From Chara braunii (Eukaryota > Streptophyta > Charophyceae > Charales > Characeae), in the NCBI GenBank assembly GCA_003427395.1, contig BFEA01000195.1:2131528-2155038 (forward strand): a DNA stretch of 23,511 bases, in the 5' to 3' direction. A program made the position numbers and the translations under genes. The notes below the pieces were generated by a model, which did no database searches, had not been told where the DNA came from, and worked only from the letters and a program-made list of their open reading frames with translations. Below, in pieces: positions 10,202 through 18,270 of this stretch (position 1 is the first letter of the stretch; the number at the start of each line of letters is the position of its first letter).

Positions 10202-10709
10202 CAGTGCCGGACCCGTGAACGTGACCGGCACCGGTCACTTGAACGTGACCGACTGTTCATTTGATGTTTTTTCTGTGAACGGCCGTTCACGGTGAACAGG
10301 CCGACCATTAAAGAGTGGTGTTTTTTTTTTGTTTTTTTTTTTTTTTGGCCTCCCCCAGGCACATTCGCCTCAAGCCCCACACCGTGGTGACATTGAAAAA
10401 AAATAAAAAAATCGAAATGACCTACAAAATAGCAAAAAAAAATGCTTATTTTGGCTGGTTTATTTTTTCTTTTCTCGTTTTTCATTAAAAAAAAATATTA
10501 TTCGTGAAAAAAAAATTGAAAAAAGTATAGGGAGTTACCCTTCGATGTCCCCCACCCTCCTATAAAAAAAAAACATACCCCCCCAACGAAAAAAAAATAA
10601 AATAAAAAAATACCGCTCTGTGTGAACTCCATGAACTTCGTGAACTCTATGACCAGCTCCGTTCACAGACCCCGTGAACGGTGAACGGGGGTACGGCACT
10701 GTCTACGAT
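10194..10709. mobile_element. 500-bp hAT-like non-autonomous element with 8-bp target duplication
   Basis: The reverse transcriptase is interrupted by 10202-10701, flanked by TCTACGAT on both sides (10194-10201 and 10702-10709). The terminal inverted repeats read CAGTGCCGGACCC from the left and CAGTGCCGTACCC from the right. A CAGTG terminus with an 8-bp duplication is typical of hAT transposons. GTGAAC words crowd the ends: left at 10215, 10275, 10285 and 10292 (either strand); right at 10622, 10640, 10661, 10674 and 10681. This resembles hAT subterminal transposase-binding repeats. The middle is AT-rich homopolymer sequence with no transposase. Confidence 0.92.
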
Positions 10710-11294
10710 TGTGTATCGACTACCGCAAGCTCAACGCGCAAACCGTCCAGAATGCGGGGTCTCTCCCCCGCATCGATCCGGTCGAATGATCGCTATAAAT
10801 CCGCGTTCAAGATGCAGTACGGACATTTTGAGTGGGTGGTCATGCCTTTTGGCCTCACCAACGCCCCAATGACCTTTCAAGCGACAATGACCAACGAGTT
10901 CCGTGCAATGTTGGACCGGTTTGTGCTGGTCTACGTAGACGATATTCTCGTCTATAGCCGGACATTGGAGGATCATCTTGGGCATCTTCGACGAGTGTTG
11001 GAGACGCTTTGCCGCGCCAAGTACAAGGCCAACCGCGACAAGTGCGAATTTGTTCGGCAAGAGCTGAAATACTTGGGCCATTTTGTCACACAGGAGGGCA
11101 TCAGTCCGCTATCGGACAAGATTCAAGCCATCCAAGAGTGGCCGGAGCCTCGGAACGTCATGGATGTCCGTTCGTTCCTTGGCCTTGCCGGCTACTACCA
11201 GCGTTTTATCAAAGGCTATTCGAAGATCTCGGCCCACTTGACCAAGCTTCAATGCGAGGATTGGCCGTTTGACTTCGGAGAGGAGGCGCGATAA
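10702..11294 (+). pseudogene. Gypsy reverse transcriptase, C-terminal part with internal deletion
   Basis: Frame 2 resumes with LCIDYRKLNAQTVQN and LPRID, then near 10780-10790 jumps to frame 3 at NDRYKSAFKMQYGHFEW. Gypsy enzymes normally have about 25 further codons here, including the FSKLDLKSGYHQ-type motif with the first catalytic aspartate. Its absence means an internal deletion of the active site. Beyond the gap the sequence is good: VVMPFGLTNAP, LVYVDDILVYS (YVDD at 10932-10943), KYLGHFVT and SFLGLAGYYQRFI. A TAA at 11292-11294 ends the frame before RNase H. Confidence 0.9.
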
Positions 11295-11735
11295 TCATTT
11301 TTGGCTCTCAAAGCCGCGTCATTATCTGCGGAGGTCTTGCGCATATACGACCCACTTTTGCCAACGCGTGTCACTACGGATGCGTCCGGCTATGACATTG
11401 GTGTCGTCCTCGAGCAACATGATGGTGTGGACTGACACTCGGTCGAGTATTTCAGCAAGAAAGTGTCCGTCGTGCATTCCATTGACGATGCACGCCAGAA
11501 GGAGCTCCTCGCCTTCGTCCACGCGCTCAAGCGGTGGCGACACTTCCTCCTTGGTCGAAGCCAATTTCGATGGGTAACGGACAACAATCCGTTGGTCTTC
11601 TATAAGACGCAAGACACCATTAACAGCACTATCGCTCGATGGATGGCTTTCATCGACCAGTTCGACTTCTTTCCCGATCACATTCCCGGGAAGTCGAACC
11701 GTTTTGCGGATGCTCTTTTCACGGTGACCAAATCA
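11295..11735 (+). pseudogene. Gypsy RNase H domain, one internal stop
   Basis: In frame 3 this continues directly from reverse transcriptase with FLALKAASLSAEVLRIYDP. It shows the RNase H residues TTDASG (Asp codon at 11379), KELLAFVHALKRWRHFLLG and WVTDNNPL, then IPGKSNRFADAL. The domain would remove element RNA from the RNA-DNA hybrid. A TGA at 11433-11435 replaces a codon between GVD and HSVEYFSKK; a Trp codon is likely. After about 11720 similarity to the RNase H end is lost by a shift. Confidence 0.88.
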
Positions 11736-11953
11736 TTGTACCGCGGTCTACTCAACCTTCGAGATCGACGACGACCTGCGGAACAGCTTCATCCGCGGCT
11801 ACCAAGCCGAACTTCAAGCAACAACTCCAGACGTTCTCGCACGCTACGAACGCAAGATGCAAGGCAAGCCGGTTTCTTCAGCTCCACGCCGCGCCCGCGT
11901 CCAGGTTCCACCTTCAGATCGTCGGCTTCGCCCTCGCCCCGGCTTGACTTCAT
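11736..11953 (+). other. Integrase-less pol tail
   Basis: Only about 220 bp separate the RNase H end from the polypurine tract, whereas a gypsy integrase with HHCC finger and DDE core needs around 1.2 kb. I see no HHCC or DDE motif in any frame. The segment reads as a short acidic stretch (STFEIDDDLR-like) followed by an Arg/Pro-rich tail that is probably the extreme C-terminus of the polyprotein. A large internal deletion removed integrase, leaving the element unable to insert its own copies without help. Confidence 0.75.
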
Positions 11954-11966
11954 AAGGAGGGGGGGG
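11954..11966 (+). other. Polypurine tract
   Basis: AAGGAGGGGGGGG-type purine run ending exactly where the 3' LTR begins (TGTTACATG at 11967). This is the expected primer for plus-strand DNA synthesis. Confidence 0.9.
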
Positions 11967-13276
11967 TGTTACATGCTGCGCCTGCACACGAGGGCCATTT
12001 TCCAGGCCCTGCGTCCTTCAGCCTGAAAGCCTGAAATTCAGGCTAAAAGCCTGAAAACCAGGGCCTACAGGCCCCGTGACTGTTCAGCCCGAAAGCCTGA
12101 AAACAAGGGCCTACAGTCCCTGTGTCGTTTCAGGCTAAAAATGGCAATAGCCTTTTTATCCTAAAACGAAGGGCCATTTTCGGTTGTTCATCAGAACGAC
12201 CGGCCCTGAAACTCAGGCACCGAACCAGAGTTTCGGGAACAGGCTATTCTTAGCCTGTTCCCACGCCAGCCTCAGCAGATGCTGCAGCGCCAGCCCCTGG
12301 CACACTTCGGCATTGGCAAGAGCAGCCTCCTCGGCCTGGCTCGCCCTTCACGCAGTCAGGAGGCAGGCCGAGGTAGTACATAGGGACTTCCCATGCAGTT
12401 CAAGGGTAGGCAGGAGGCAGTAGTAGTCTTCAGGATTCGGCAGCAGCACTCTGAAGGGAGCGCTGCAGGAGTAGTAGTAGCGTTAGCCTTAGTCTTCAGC
12501 GCTGGGCGCAGTAGGTAGCTGTAGTCTCCAGCGCTGGGCGCCATAGCTAGGATAGCACTAGAGAGAGAGATTGGGCGGAGGCCTTGGGTACCTACCTGCA
12601 GCGCCGTTGCTCCAGCTTCGTCTTTGAGGTACCTGCAGCACAGCGCCAACTTCACAGGTTAGTACCTGGCTCGTAACAGAGAGAGAGAGAGTTCTTCTTC
12701 TTCCTCTTCTCAGTTGACCATCTCCCTCTCACCCTCTCATCATCTGACTTCACTGCATCAGCAGACTACGAGAGAAGAGAGAGAGAGCTTGGTGACATTG
12801 GATCCAGACTCGACTTTTGGCTTCAGACATGACAACGAGGGATTATTTGGGACTTGTGACAAAGACTTGGTGTTGACGACATTCCCATCTCTCCCTCTCC
12901 TCTTCGTCTGATCCCCTCCTCTTCGTCTGTGTATGTCTGGACCTGGCGCTTTCTTCCTGTTTACAGCGCCAGGCTCCTTCACACTTTGTGATGGACACGA
13001 TGTATGTTTGGTCTGCGTTCAAACATTGATTGGGCTATATTAGCATTCTATCATTCTGCTTCGCTATCTGATACTATGTGAATGAGGTCAGTCCCGGTCA
13101 GGTCAGGATTTGTATGTAAGTCTTCCCTGCGCTATTCAGCACCATTTTGTATGTATTAGAATGCACATTGCTTGTTGAGATTCTACTCGCACTGCATTGT
13201 CCATTGAATTTCAGTCCTTTTCATCACATTGCGGATCCTCGGTTTCTATGTACATCGCCCGACTGGGCATGTAACA
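11967..13276 (+). repeat. 3' LTR
   Basis: It is 1310 bp against 1329 bp for the 5' copy and collinear with it. It starts TGTTACATGCTGCGCC and ends GGGCATGTAACA, followed by CAAAC and the resumed LINE. Differences from the 5' LTR include substitutions and small indels near 12290, 12385, 12500 and 13035. Confidence 0.93.
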
Positions 13277-14533
13277 CAAACTGAAGAGGCATTACGTGGC
13301 AAACTGGTAGGATACCATCATGTGGGGGAGAAGAGGGTGCTGTTAATCTCTGCAATTATCCCCCAGGCTAGGAAAGATCTCCTAGCACCAGAAGGCATAG
13401 ACCCGCCTGGGACCTGGTACCTTTCCAAAAACTCCGATGCACAGACTGAATATTGGAAACTGGAAGCGTACACAGCAAATGGAACCCAAATCCTCCACAA
13501 ATCGGAAAGACAGGCTGGCACAATACGATTAAAGCTGAGTGAGGAAGGTGCTCATAGCCTAGGATATCTGGGTGTGCGTCAGGTGAGAGTACAGGAGTCA
13601 TGGGAGAAGGTAGATCGGCATATAGTAGTATCGAGACTTGATCAACCAATTTCTGAACGCAATCTGGACCCAGCGGCTTGGGGATGGTGTGGCCTGGGGA
13701 AGGATGGCTCCACATTGCTGTTGGATCAAATGAAGTCTACATTGGACCTCCTACTTCCTACCAGACGCCCAGTGGTGGTGGCAGCGGAAAGATGGGAGAA
13801 TCTTCTAACAGGAACAGGGGAAAGAGTAATCGGAGCCATGAAACGCCAGTGAGAGCAGTTAAAAATATTACCGTCCCAAAGACATGCTGCAATCCTGTGG
13901 CTCCTATCCTTGTTAGTCTCACCATCTGCAGTTTGGTTGGCCGCAAGAGGAATGAAAATTCAATTGGCCTGTAAATGATGTGTGTGGCCCTTTGAATCCA
14001 GCCCCCAGGGCCCCCACCTATGGTGGGACTGCCCAGCTTCAAGGAGAATCTGGGAATGGTGGACAATGCATTGGAAGGACTTCTCAGACTGGCCCTGGGA
14101 ATGGGACCGCACTTGGGCTCTATTGGGTATTCTGCCAGATGATCTCTCACTAACGGAAGGCTGTGGCTATGTTGTTCAAGCATGTAGAGCAATTATTTGC
14201 TCAGTAATTTTGGACAACAGAAACAAAGCAGTCTTTCAGGGGAAGGGCACTTCCGATGTTGAGATAAAGTCAGCCATTCGTGTGAGGCTCAGACAATACA
14301 TCAAGGCCTATTGGAATAAGAGCAATACAAGTGGACAGGGTGTAGGGAAAGGGTTTAGGTGGTTTCTCAGGACTTGGACTTTGGGCAAGAAGTCCAATTG
14401 GCTCGCTACAGTAAATTCAAAATGTGAGTTGGAATTCTGCTCGTGGCTGGAGTATGGCCTACAATTAATTCCAGGACACTCGGTAATGATTATCCGCAGG
14501 AGGCAGGCAGCTATAAGAGGTAGGGTAGGAAGC

Positions 14534-14537
<4 letters not shown>
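13277..14537 (+). pseudogene. LINE ORF2 C-terminal region
   Basis: This continues the LINE frame cut at 5428: the open frame starts inside the LTR end, and its LINE part begins with TEEALRGKLVGYHH. About 190 codons follow that I cannot assign to a known domain (residues such as PPGTWYLSKN and GWCGLGKDG), ending in a stop at 13852. A degraded stretch (13853-13981) leads into WPFESSPQGPHLWWDCPASRRIWEWW, which resembles the zinc-binding segment found after plant LINE reverse transcriptases. A further 150 codons follow (AIICSVILDNRNKAVFQGK). The coding sequence runs into a T40 tract. Pseudogene: at least two breaks. Confidence 0.8.

Positions 14538-14577
<40 letters not shown>
14538..14577. repeat. 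T40 homopolymer
   Basis: Forty consecutive T bases end the last LINE reading frame as poly-Phe. It may be part of the LINE 3' UTR, or the poly(A) tail of something inserted on the minus strand. I found no target duplication to support the second option. Confidence 0.95.
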
Positions 14578-14578
<1 letters not shown>

Positions 14579-15027
14579 GTTGGTTGATCTGTCTTTTTTT
14601 CCTTTGGAGTTCCCCTAGGGGCAACCCACTTCCCTTTTTCTTATTAGTTAGAATATTAGAATATGGAAAGTGGATGGAGTGTCAATCAGGTGGACAGCAT
14701 TCTGTAGCTCAGGTGGCATTAGACCTGGTTAACGGGCCTAGGAATTTAAGTTGAGATGACTTCCAGCAGTATCCATTTCCCTTTAGGACTGGTTCATTAC
14801 CTTTGGTAGGTAGGCTAGATAAGAAGAGCAGAGGGCTGGATTGGAAAACAGTACAGCTAGCATAGACTAAGCTGCCTACTGATCGGTTAAACTAGAGCTA
14901 GGCCCTGTGCCTAGTGTCATGCTCACACCGGGTTGTTTGTTGAGGATACCCGGCCTCAAAGTCTTGTGCTTTGATAATGGATTCTCCACCTTCCCTCCCC
15001 CCCCCAAAAAAAAAAATAAAATAAAAT
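14578..15027 (+). other. Probable LINE 3' UTR and A-rich tail
   Basis: No gene is visible. The segment starts with GGTTGGTTGATCTG and a small hairpin-capable GTTCCCCTAGGGGCAAC. A second stem forms around CCGGGTTGTTTGTTGAGG to CCCGG (14928-14953). It ends in C10 followed by A-rich sequence (15006-15026), taken as the LINE tail. Confidence 0.5.
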
Positions 15028-15033
15028 CTCCCC

Positions 15034-15131
15034 ATTCCTTGGGGACATCCGTTAAAATTGGAACTATACAGAGAGAGGAGATTAGCATGGCCCCTGCACA
15101 AGGATGACACACATAAATAGAGAAATGCTCC
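15034..15131 (+). pseudogene. U6 snRNA pseudogene
   Basis: The sequence follows plant U6 almost throughout: GGGGACATCCG, TAAAATTGGAAC, ATACAGAGA, AGATTAGCATGGCCCCTGC, CAAGGATGACAC and GAGAAATG. U6 RNA forms the catalytic core of the spliceosome. A 4-base insertion (GAGG) lies immediately after the invariant ACAGAGA box, and scattered substitutions occur. No upstream sequence element or TATA box is present; instead a C-run and A-rich run precede it, and C12 with A9 follow. It is therefore a dead retrocopy, not a working gene. A possible short repeat TCTCCACC (14983 and 15153) flanks a wider block, but this may be chance. Confidence 0.88.
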
Positions 15132-16118
15132 CCCCCCCCCACAAAAAAAAACTCTCCACCCGAATACAACGCCCCCTACCATGGTCAGTTGAACTAGATA
15201 CCCCTACCCTGTCCAGTTGAACTAGATACCCCAGTCAGAGTGGGGTATGGGTTCAATGGTTCCTCCAATTCTGCGCCCATGAATTTCCCAGAGTTTTTTT
15301 GTGGGCATCATCATTCTGTCGACCCTGGGGTCTGGTCACACCTACTGTCGCTGTTGAGTTTAGAAAACTGATCGACATTAATGAATTCGAAACAAGAAAT
15401 GGAAAAACGGAAAGGAAAAAACGCCTGGAAACAGCTTTTCTCGTTATTTTTTATAAGTGAACGTAACTCGGAGAAATGAAACAACATGTCTGGAACAGTT
15501 GGAGTGAATGTATATGTCTCTGTGGAAAAGGGAAAGGGATAGTACTCCCCGTGGTGTGGGGGACACGAGGCGACCATTTGTAACATGGACAGGACAGGGA
15601 CAACGTGGATCACGGCCAAATGCATTCATCGCCCAAAGGAGGAAACGATTTTAAATTGATGCCAGTGAGCCAAACAGAGCAGCTGTCAGAGTTCCTCGGT
15701 TTCAGGATTTAATGAGGTCTCAAAAACCAAAAAAAACGAAACTTAAGGCTTTGCAGCTGAGAAATGTACAATCTCAAAATACAAAAAACGAAAAAGAAAA
15801 AGCAAACAAAAAAAAAGTACCCTCTCACAAGCCAACCAGTCTGATGTGGGCTCAGTCCTTGGATGCATTGTGGTTCCGTCGGCCATCTGGCTGGCAGTGC
15901 TAAACCATAGAGGAATGAACGGAGCATAATCGAGGTCGGACGTGTTTGCTTGCTTGCGATGCAACTGGATCTGGGAGGCGGCGGAACATAATTTTGTGGC
16001 TGCTGCTCTGTTCGTTGGCAGACGAGCTATGGATAGATATGGTGGAAGTTGCAGAGGGAGGAAGGGGGAGGAGGCCCCAAATGGGATTGGACGGAAGATT
16101 GGATAGGATACTGTTCTG
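15132..16118. other. Gene-less stretch with a small tandem repeat
   Basis: CAGTTGAACTAGATACCCC is repeated at 15186 and 15214 (28-bp period). CCTCCAATTCTGCGCCCATG and the bases after it, up to 15292, recur with one mismatch at 18654-18684, marking a dispersed repeat. The rest shows no coding or RNA signal that I can support; the reading frames are short and overlap on both strands. Confidence 0.6.
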
Positions 16119-16564
16119 GGATAATTGGTAGAAATCGCCCACTCCAAAACCTTTTCGGTTTTGGCCGCCCGAAACTCGGTCCTTTGGTACTACCGGCCCA
16201 ATGACTTCCATGTGCAGTACTACAGGCCCACGCGCTCCAAGGGCCCTGCCGGATCATTAATCTGGCACATAACAGCCCAAGATTCATTTTGATGTAAAAG
16301 AGGCCAAGGGTGGTTCTGCTGAAGTATGGAATGAGGCCCACACACCGGATTTAAAAAAACAAGGGCCCTACCGGTCCATGAATCTGGTGCAAAAACAGCA
16401 CCGAATTCATGAACCGGTAAAACAGGCCAATGGAGCTGTGGCCACAGCGCGAAGGCGCCTTTCACCCAAGCTGAAGACATTTGGGCCGGTAGTACCAAAG
16501 GGCCAAACTTTGGGCAGCCAAAACCAAAAAGGTTTTTGGCGCGGGCGCTTTCTACCAATTATCC
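16119..16564. mobile_element. 446-bp long-TIR element
   Basis: Arms of about 90 bp (16119-16208 and about 16474-16564) are inverted copies at roughly 85 percent identity by eye. They begin GGATAATTGGTAGAAA and share CCTTTGGTACTACCGGCCCA. A second inverted repeat lies inside (16371-16416), with CATGAATCTGGTGC facing GCACCGAATTCATG. There is no transposase. Long TIRs fit Mutator-like or foldback elements. I found no matching target duplication. Confidence 0.8.
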
Positions 16565-16994
16565 TCTCCCTCCCTCCTGCCTTCCAATGCAAAACTGGCC
16601 GGATGAATGGGGTTATGCAGCATAATTGGTATGCAAAGGAATGCTACTTGAGATGAGATCTGGAAAGCACGAAATGCCGCAGTACTATTATTCACAGACT
16701 AACAAGCTGCCGTTGCACCGACAGAGATGCCTCATGGTCAAGGACACGCAGGCTCGCTCAGACTGACTATTCTAACAGATTGGAAGAGATCAAAGCAAAG
16801 ATGACGATGACGATGATGATGAAGAAGGAATTTCTAGCTTCGGTCAGCTCAGAAGGAAACCTGAAAATTGCGAAATGGCAAACATATAAGTACTGGAGGC
16901 CCTGGAGGGGGGTGGTTGGTCCAGTTTAGGGTAACGTGCCACGGGGAGGAGGTTCTTATTTTTTGAGAAGCTCTTTAGATTGGACACAAATATT
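16565..16994. other. No gene seen
   Basis: A short GATGAC/GATGAT trinucleotide run (16800-16826) is the only structure I can support. The last part may belong to a retroposon whose 3' end continues after the MITE at 16995-17422. Confidence 0.5.
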
Positions 16995-17425
16995 GGGCCT
17001 CGCTGCACTACTCTAGACTCTCGAAATATTTCGAGAGTTCGACTAGCATTGTCAAAGAGGAGAGCCTCTCGAAATATCCGCCTTCGCTGCACTTACTCTA
17101 TAACCTATTACACTAGTTGAACTCTCGAAACCCTGGGCGTCGTCCTACTCGACAGAAGAGCTGCACCACTGTGTTAGGGACGAAGTCTGGCCGCCGGGAC
17201 AGGAGGTCCACTCTCGAAAAACGAGCCTGTTGGCGGGCAACTCCCGAGGACACTTGCAAATTCAGTTTTTGCAGGCGGGGGACTCTCTACCTTTCGAGAG
17301 TTGCATTATAGAGTGCCTTCTGACAGCTCTCGATCGGGTTTCAAGAGTTTCCCGATCGAGACTAAGTGCAGCGACGACCCACTCTCGAAAATTCGAGAGT
17401 CGAGAGTAGTGCAGCGATGCCCATT
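16992..17425. mobile_element. 428-bp MITE with CTCTCGAAA-rich ends
   Basis: The ends of 16995-17422 are inverted repeats of about 31 bp with two mismatches: GGGCCTCGCTGCACTACTCT on the left and GGGCATCGCTGCACTACTCT read from the right, both continuing into GACTCTCGAA. ATT flanks both sides (16992-16994 and 17423-17425), a possible 3-bp target duplication. A GGGC terminus with a 3-bp duplication suggests PIF/Harbinger, though TTA or TAA is usual there. CTCTCGAAA or its complement recurs at least eight times inside. No transposase is present. Confidence 0.8.
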
Positions 17426-17535
17426 AAGGGACGCTGGACCCAGCTTCCAGCATTGTTTTGTTTTGTGGCGTCCCCGGCCCTATGAAGTTTCTGTTTTATT
17501 TTGAGAAAAATATATGCAGCTTCTGAAAAAAAAAA
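17426..17535 (+). other. Probable retroposon 3' end with short A-tail
   Basis: The segment contains GCTGGACCCAGCTTCCAGC, a stem-forming motif also seen at 22051-22070, and ends in A10 at 17526-17535. It looks like the last 110 bp of a LINE-type 3' UTR interrupted upstream by the MITE. Confidence 0.45.
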
Positions 17536-17537
17536 GG

Positions 17538-17920
17538 GATAATTTGCAAAATACCCCCATAAGTTGAGATATATGTCAAAATGCCCCTAAAAGATGTGCG
17601 TAGAGCAGAATACCTCTCTGACAAAAGATATATATTTGCGAAATGCCGCTAGCGTTGGTCAGACCCCCATCTTTGCAATATACCCCTACGGGGCACCATC
17701 CAACTTTGCAAAATGCCCCAGTACTTGCCAACTCTTCTGAGGCGCTATAATTGCAAAAGGCCAAAGCCCAAACGGGGAGGTCCAGAATGCAAAGTTGCAC
17801 ACCCGACTGACAGGGGCACAACACAAGGATTTCGGCCCGAAAGGGCATTCTGCTCTCCTCACATCTTTCAGGGGCATTTTGGCATATATCTCAACTTATG
17901 GGGGTATTTTGGAAATTATC
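17538..17920. mobile_element. 383-bp Mutator-like MITE
   Basis: Arms of about 75 bp begin GATAATTTGCAAAATACCCC on the left and GATAATTTCCAAAATACCCC on the right. They continue through CATAAGTTGAGATATATG and CAAAATGCCCCT to AGAGCAGAAT. It appears inserted in an A-run (A10 before, A8 after), so any 8-9-bp target duplication would be all A. The interior repeats CTTTGCAAAATGCCCC-type words. Long TIRs and likely duplication length fit Mutator-derived MITEs. Confidence 0.82.
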
Positions 17921-18151
17921 AAAAAAAAGAAAACAAAATAAAACGGTACCCTATCCTCTTTAGGGTAGGCCCGGAAGGGTAGTTTTTTCAATGCAAAAAT
18001 GGTTTCCCTCTCAAACCAAAAGGGCCAAAGCATAATACAAAAAGGATTTCACGTCAAAGAAAAAGTCTACAAAATGACAAAATATAATGGGTTATTCTCA
18101 CACTAGCCGTTTTTTTTGCTAAATTGCAAAATCTGATATGCTGTTAGAGTC

Positions 18152-18270
18152 AAACTACCCTCTTCCCCCGAACACAACGCACCCTCATTCTGACTGTATC
18201 TGGCCGGAACATACCTTCTACACTTTCCTTTTCAGGGTGCGTTATGTTCGGGGGAAGACGGTAGGGTTTT
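18152..18270. repeat. Short inverted-repeat element
   Basis: CTTCCCCCGAACACAACGCA (18162) is mirrored by GTGCGTTATGTTCGGGGGAAG (18238), and the similarity extends outward through TACCC/GGGTA and AAAC/GTTT. The loop is about 45 bp. A related CCCGAATACAACGC lies at 15158. It could be a tiny MITE or the remains of a foldback. Confidence 0.7.

Larger units (their letters stand above)
5424..13281 (+). mobile_element. Ty3/gypsy LTR retrotransposon, defective
   Basis: The element spans 5429-13276, with LTRs of 1329 and 1310 bp starting TGTTACATG and ending CATGTAACA. It has a primer-binding site, a gag region, protease, reverse transcriptase, RNase H and a polypurine tract, in the order of Ty3/gypsy elements. 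The flanks are AAAAC (5424-5428) and CAAAC (13277-13281), a 5-bp target duplication with one substitution. It sits inside the LINE C-terminal region. The LTRs differ by many substitutions and several indels, so the insertion is not recent. Integrase is essentially absent, the reverse transcriptase lacks a catalytic segment, several stops and shifts are present, and a 500-bp element is inserted at 10202-10701. Confidence 0.93.
1822..15027 (+). mobile_element. Degraded L1-like LINE, split by two insertions
   Basis: A plus-strand non-LTR retrotransposon runs through pieces 1822-3667, 4353-5428 and 13277-about 15027. In order it shows part of an AP endonuclease, a linker, a reverse transcriptase with DLEKVYDRVNW and LADD motifs, a thumb/C-terminal region, a zinc-binding-like HLWWDC segment, a 3' UTR and an A-rich end (15006-15026). 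No 5' UTR, ORF1 or N-terminal endonuclease is visible; the coding similarity begins just after the module array, as expected of 5' truncation. Removing the insertion at 5429-13276 rejoins the coding frame across the junction. Stops and frameshifts in all parts make it non-functional. The exact 3' end is inferred from the A-rich run, and no clear target duplication was found. Confidence 0.85.

Noticed and set aside
13277-13852. Possible independent host gene after the 3' LTR
   Set aside because: The frame continues the LINE coding sequence broken at 5428, and the junction rejoins in frame when the gypsy element is removed.
15034-15131. Functional U6 snRNA gene
   Set aside because: No upstream U6 promoter elements, a 4-base insertion beside the ACAGAGA box, and altered 3' bases.
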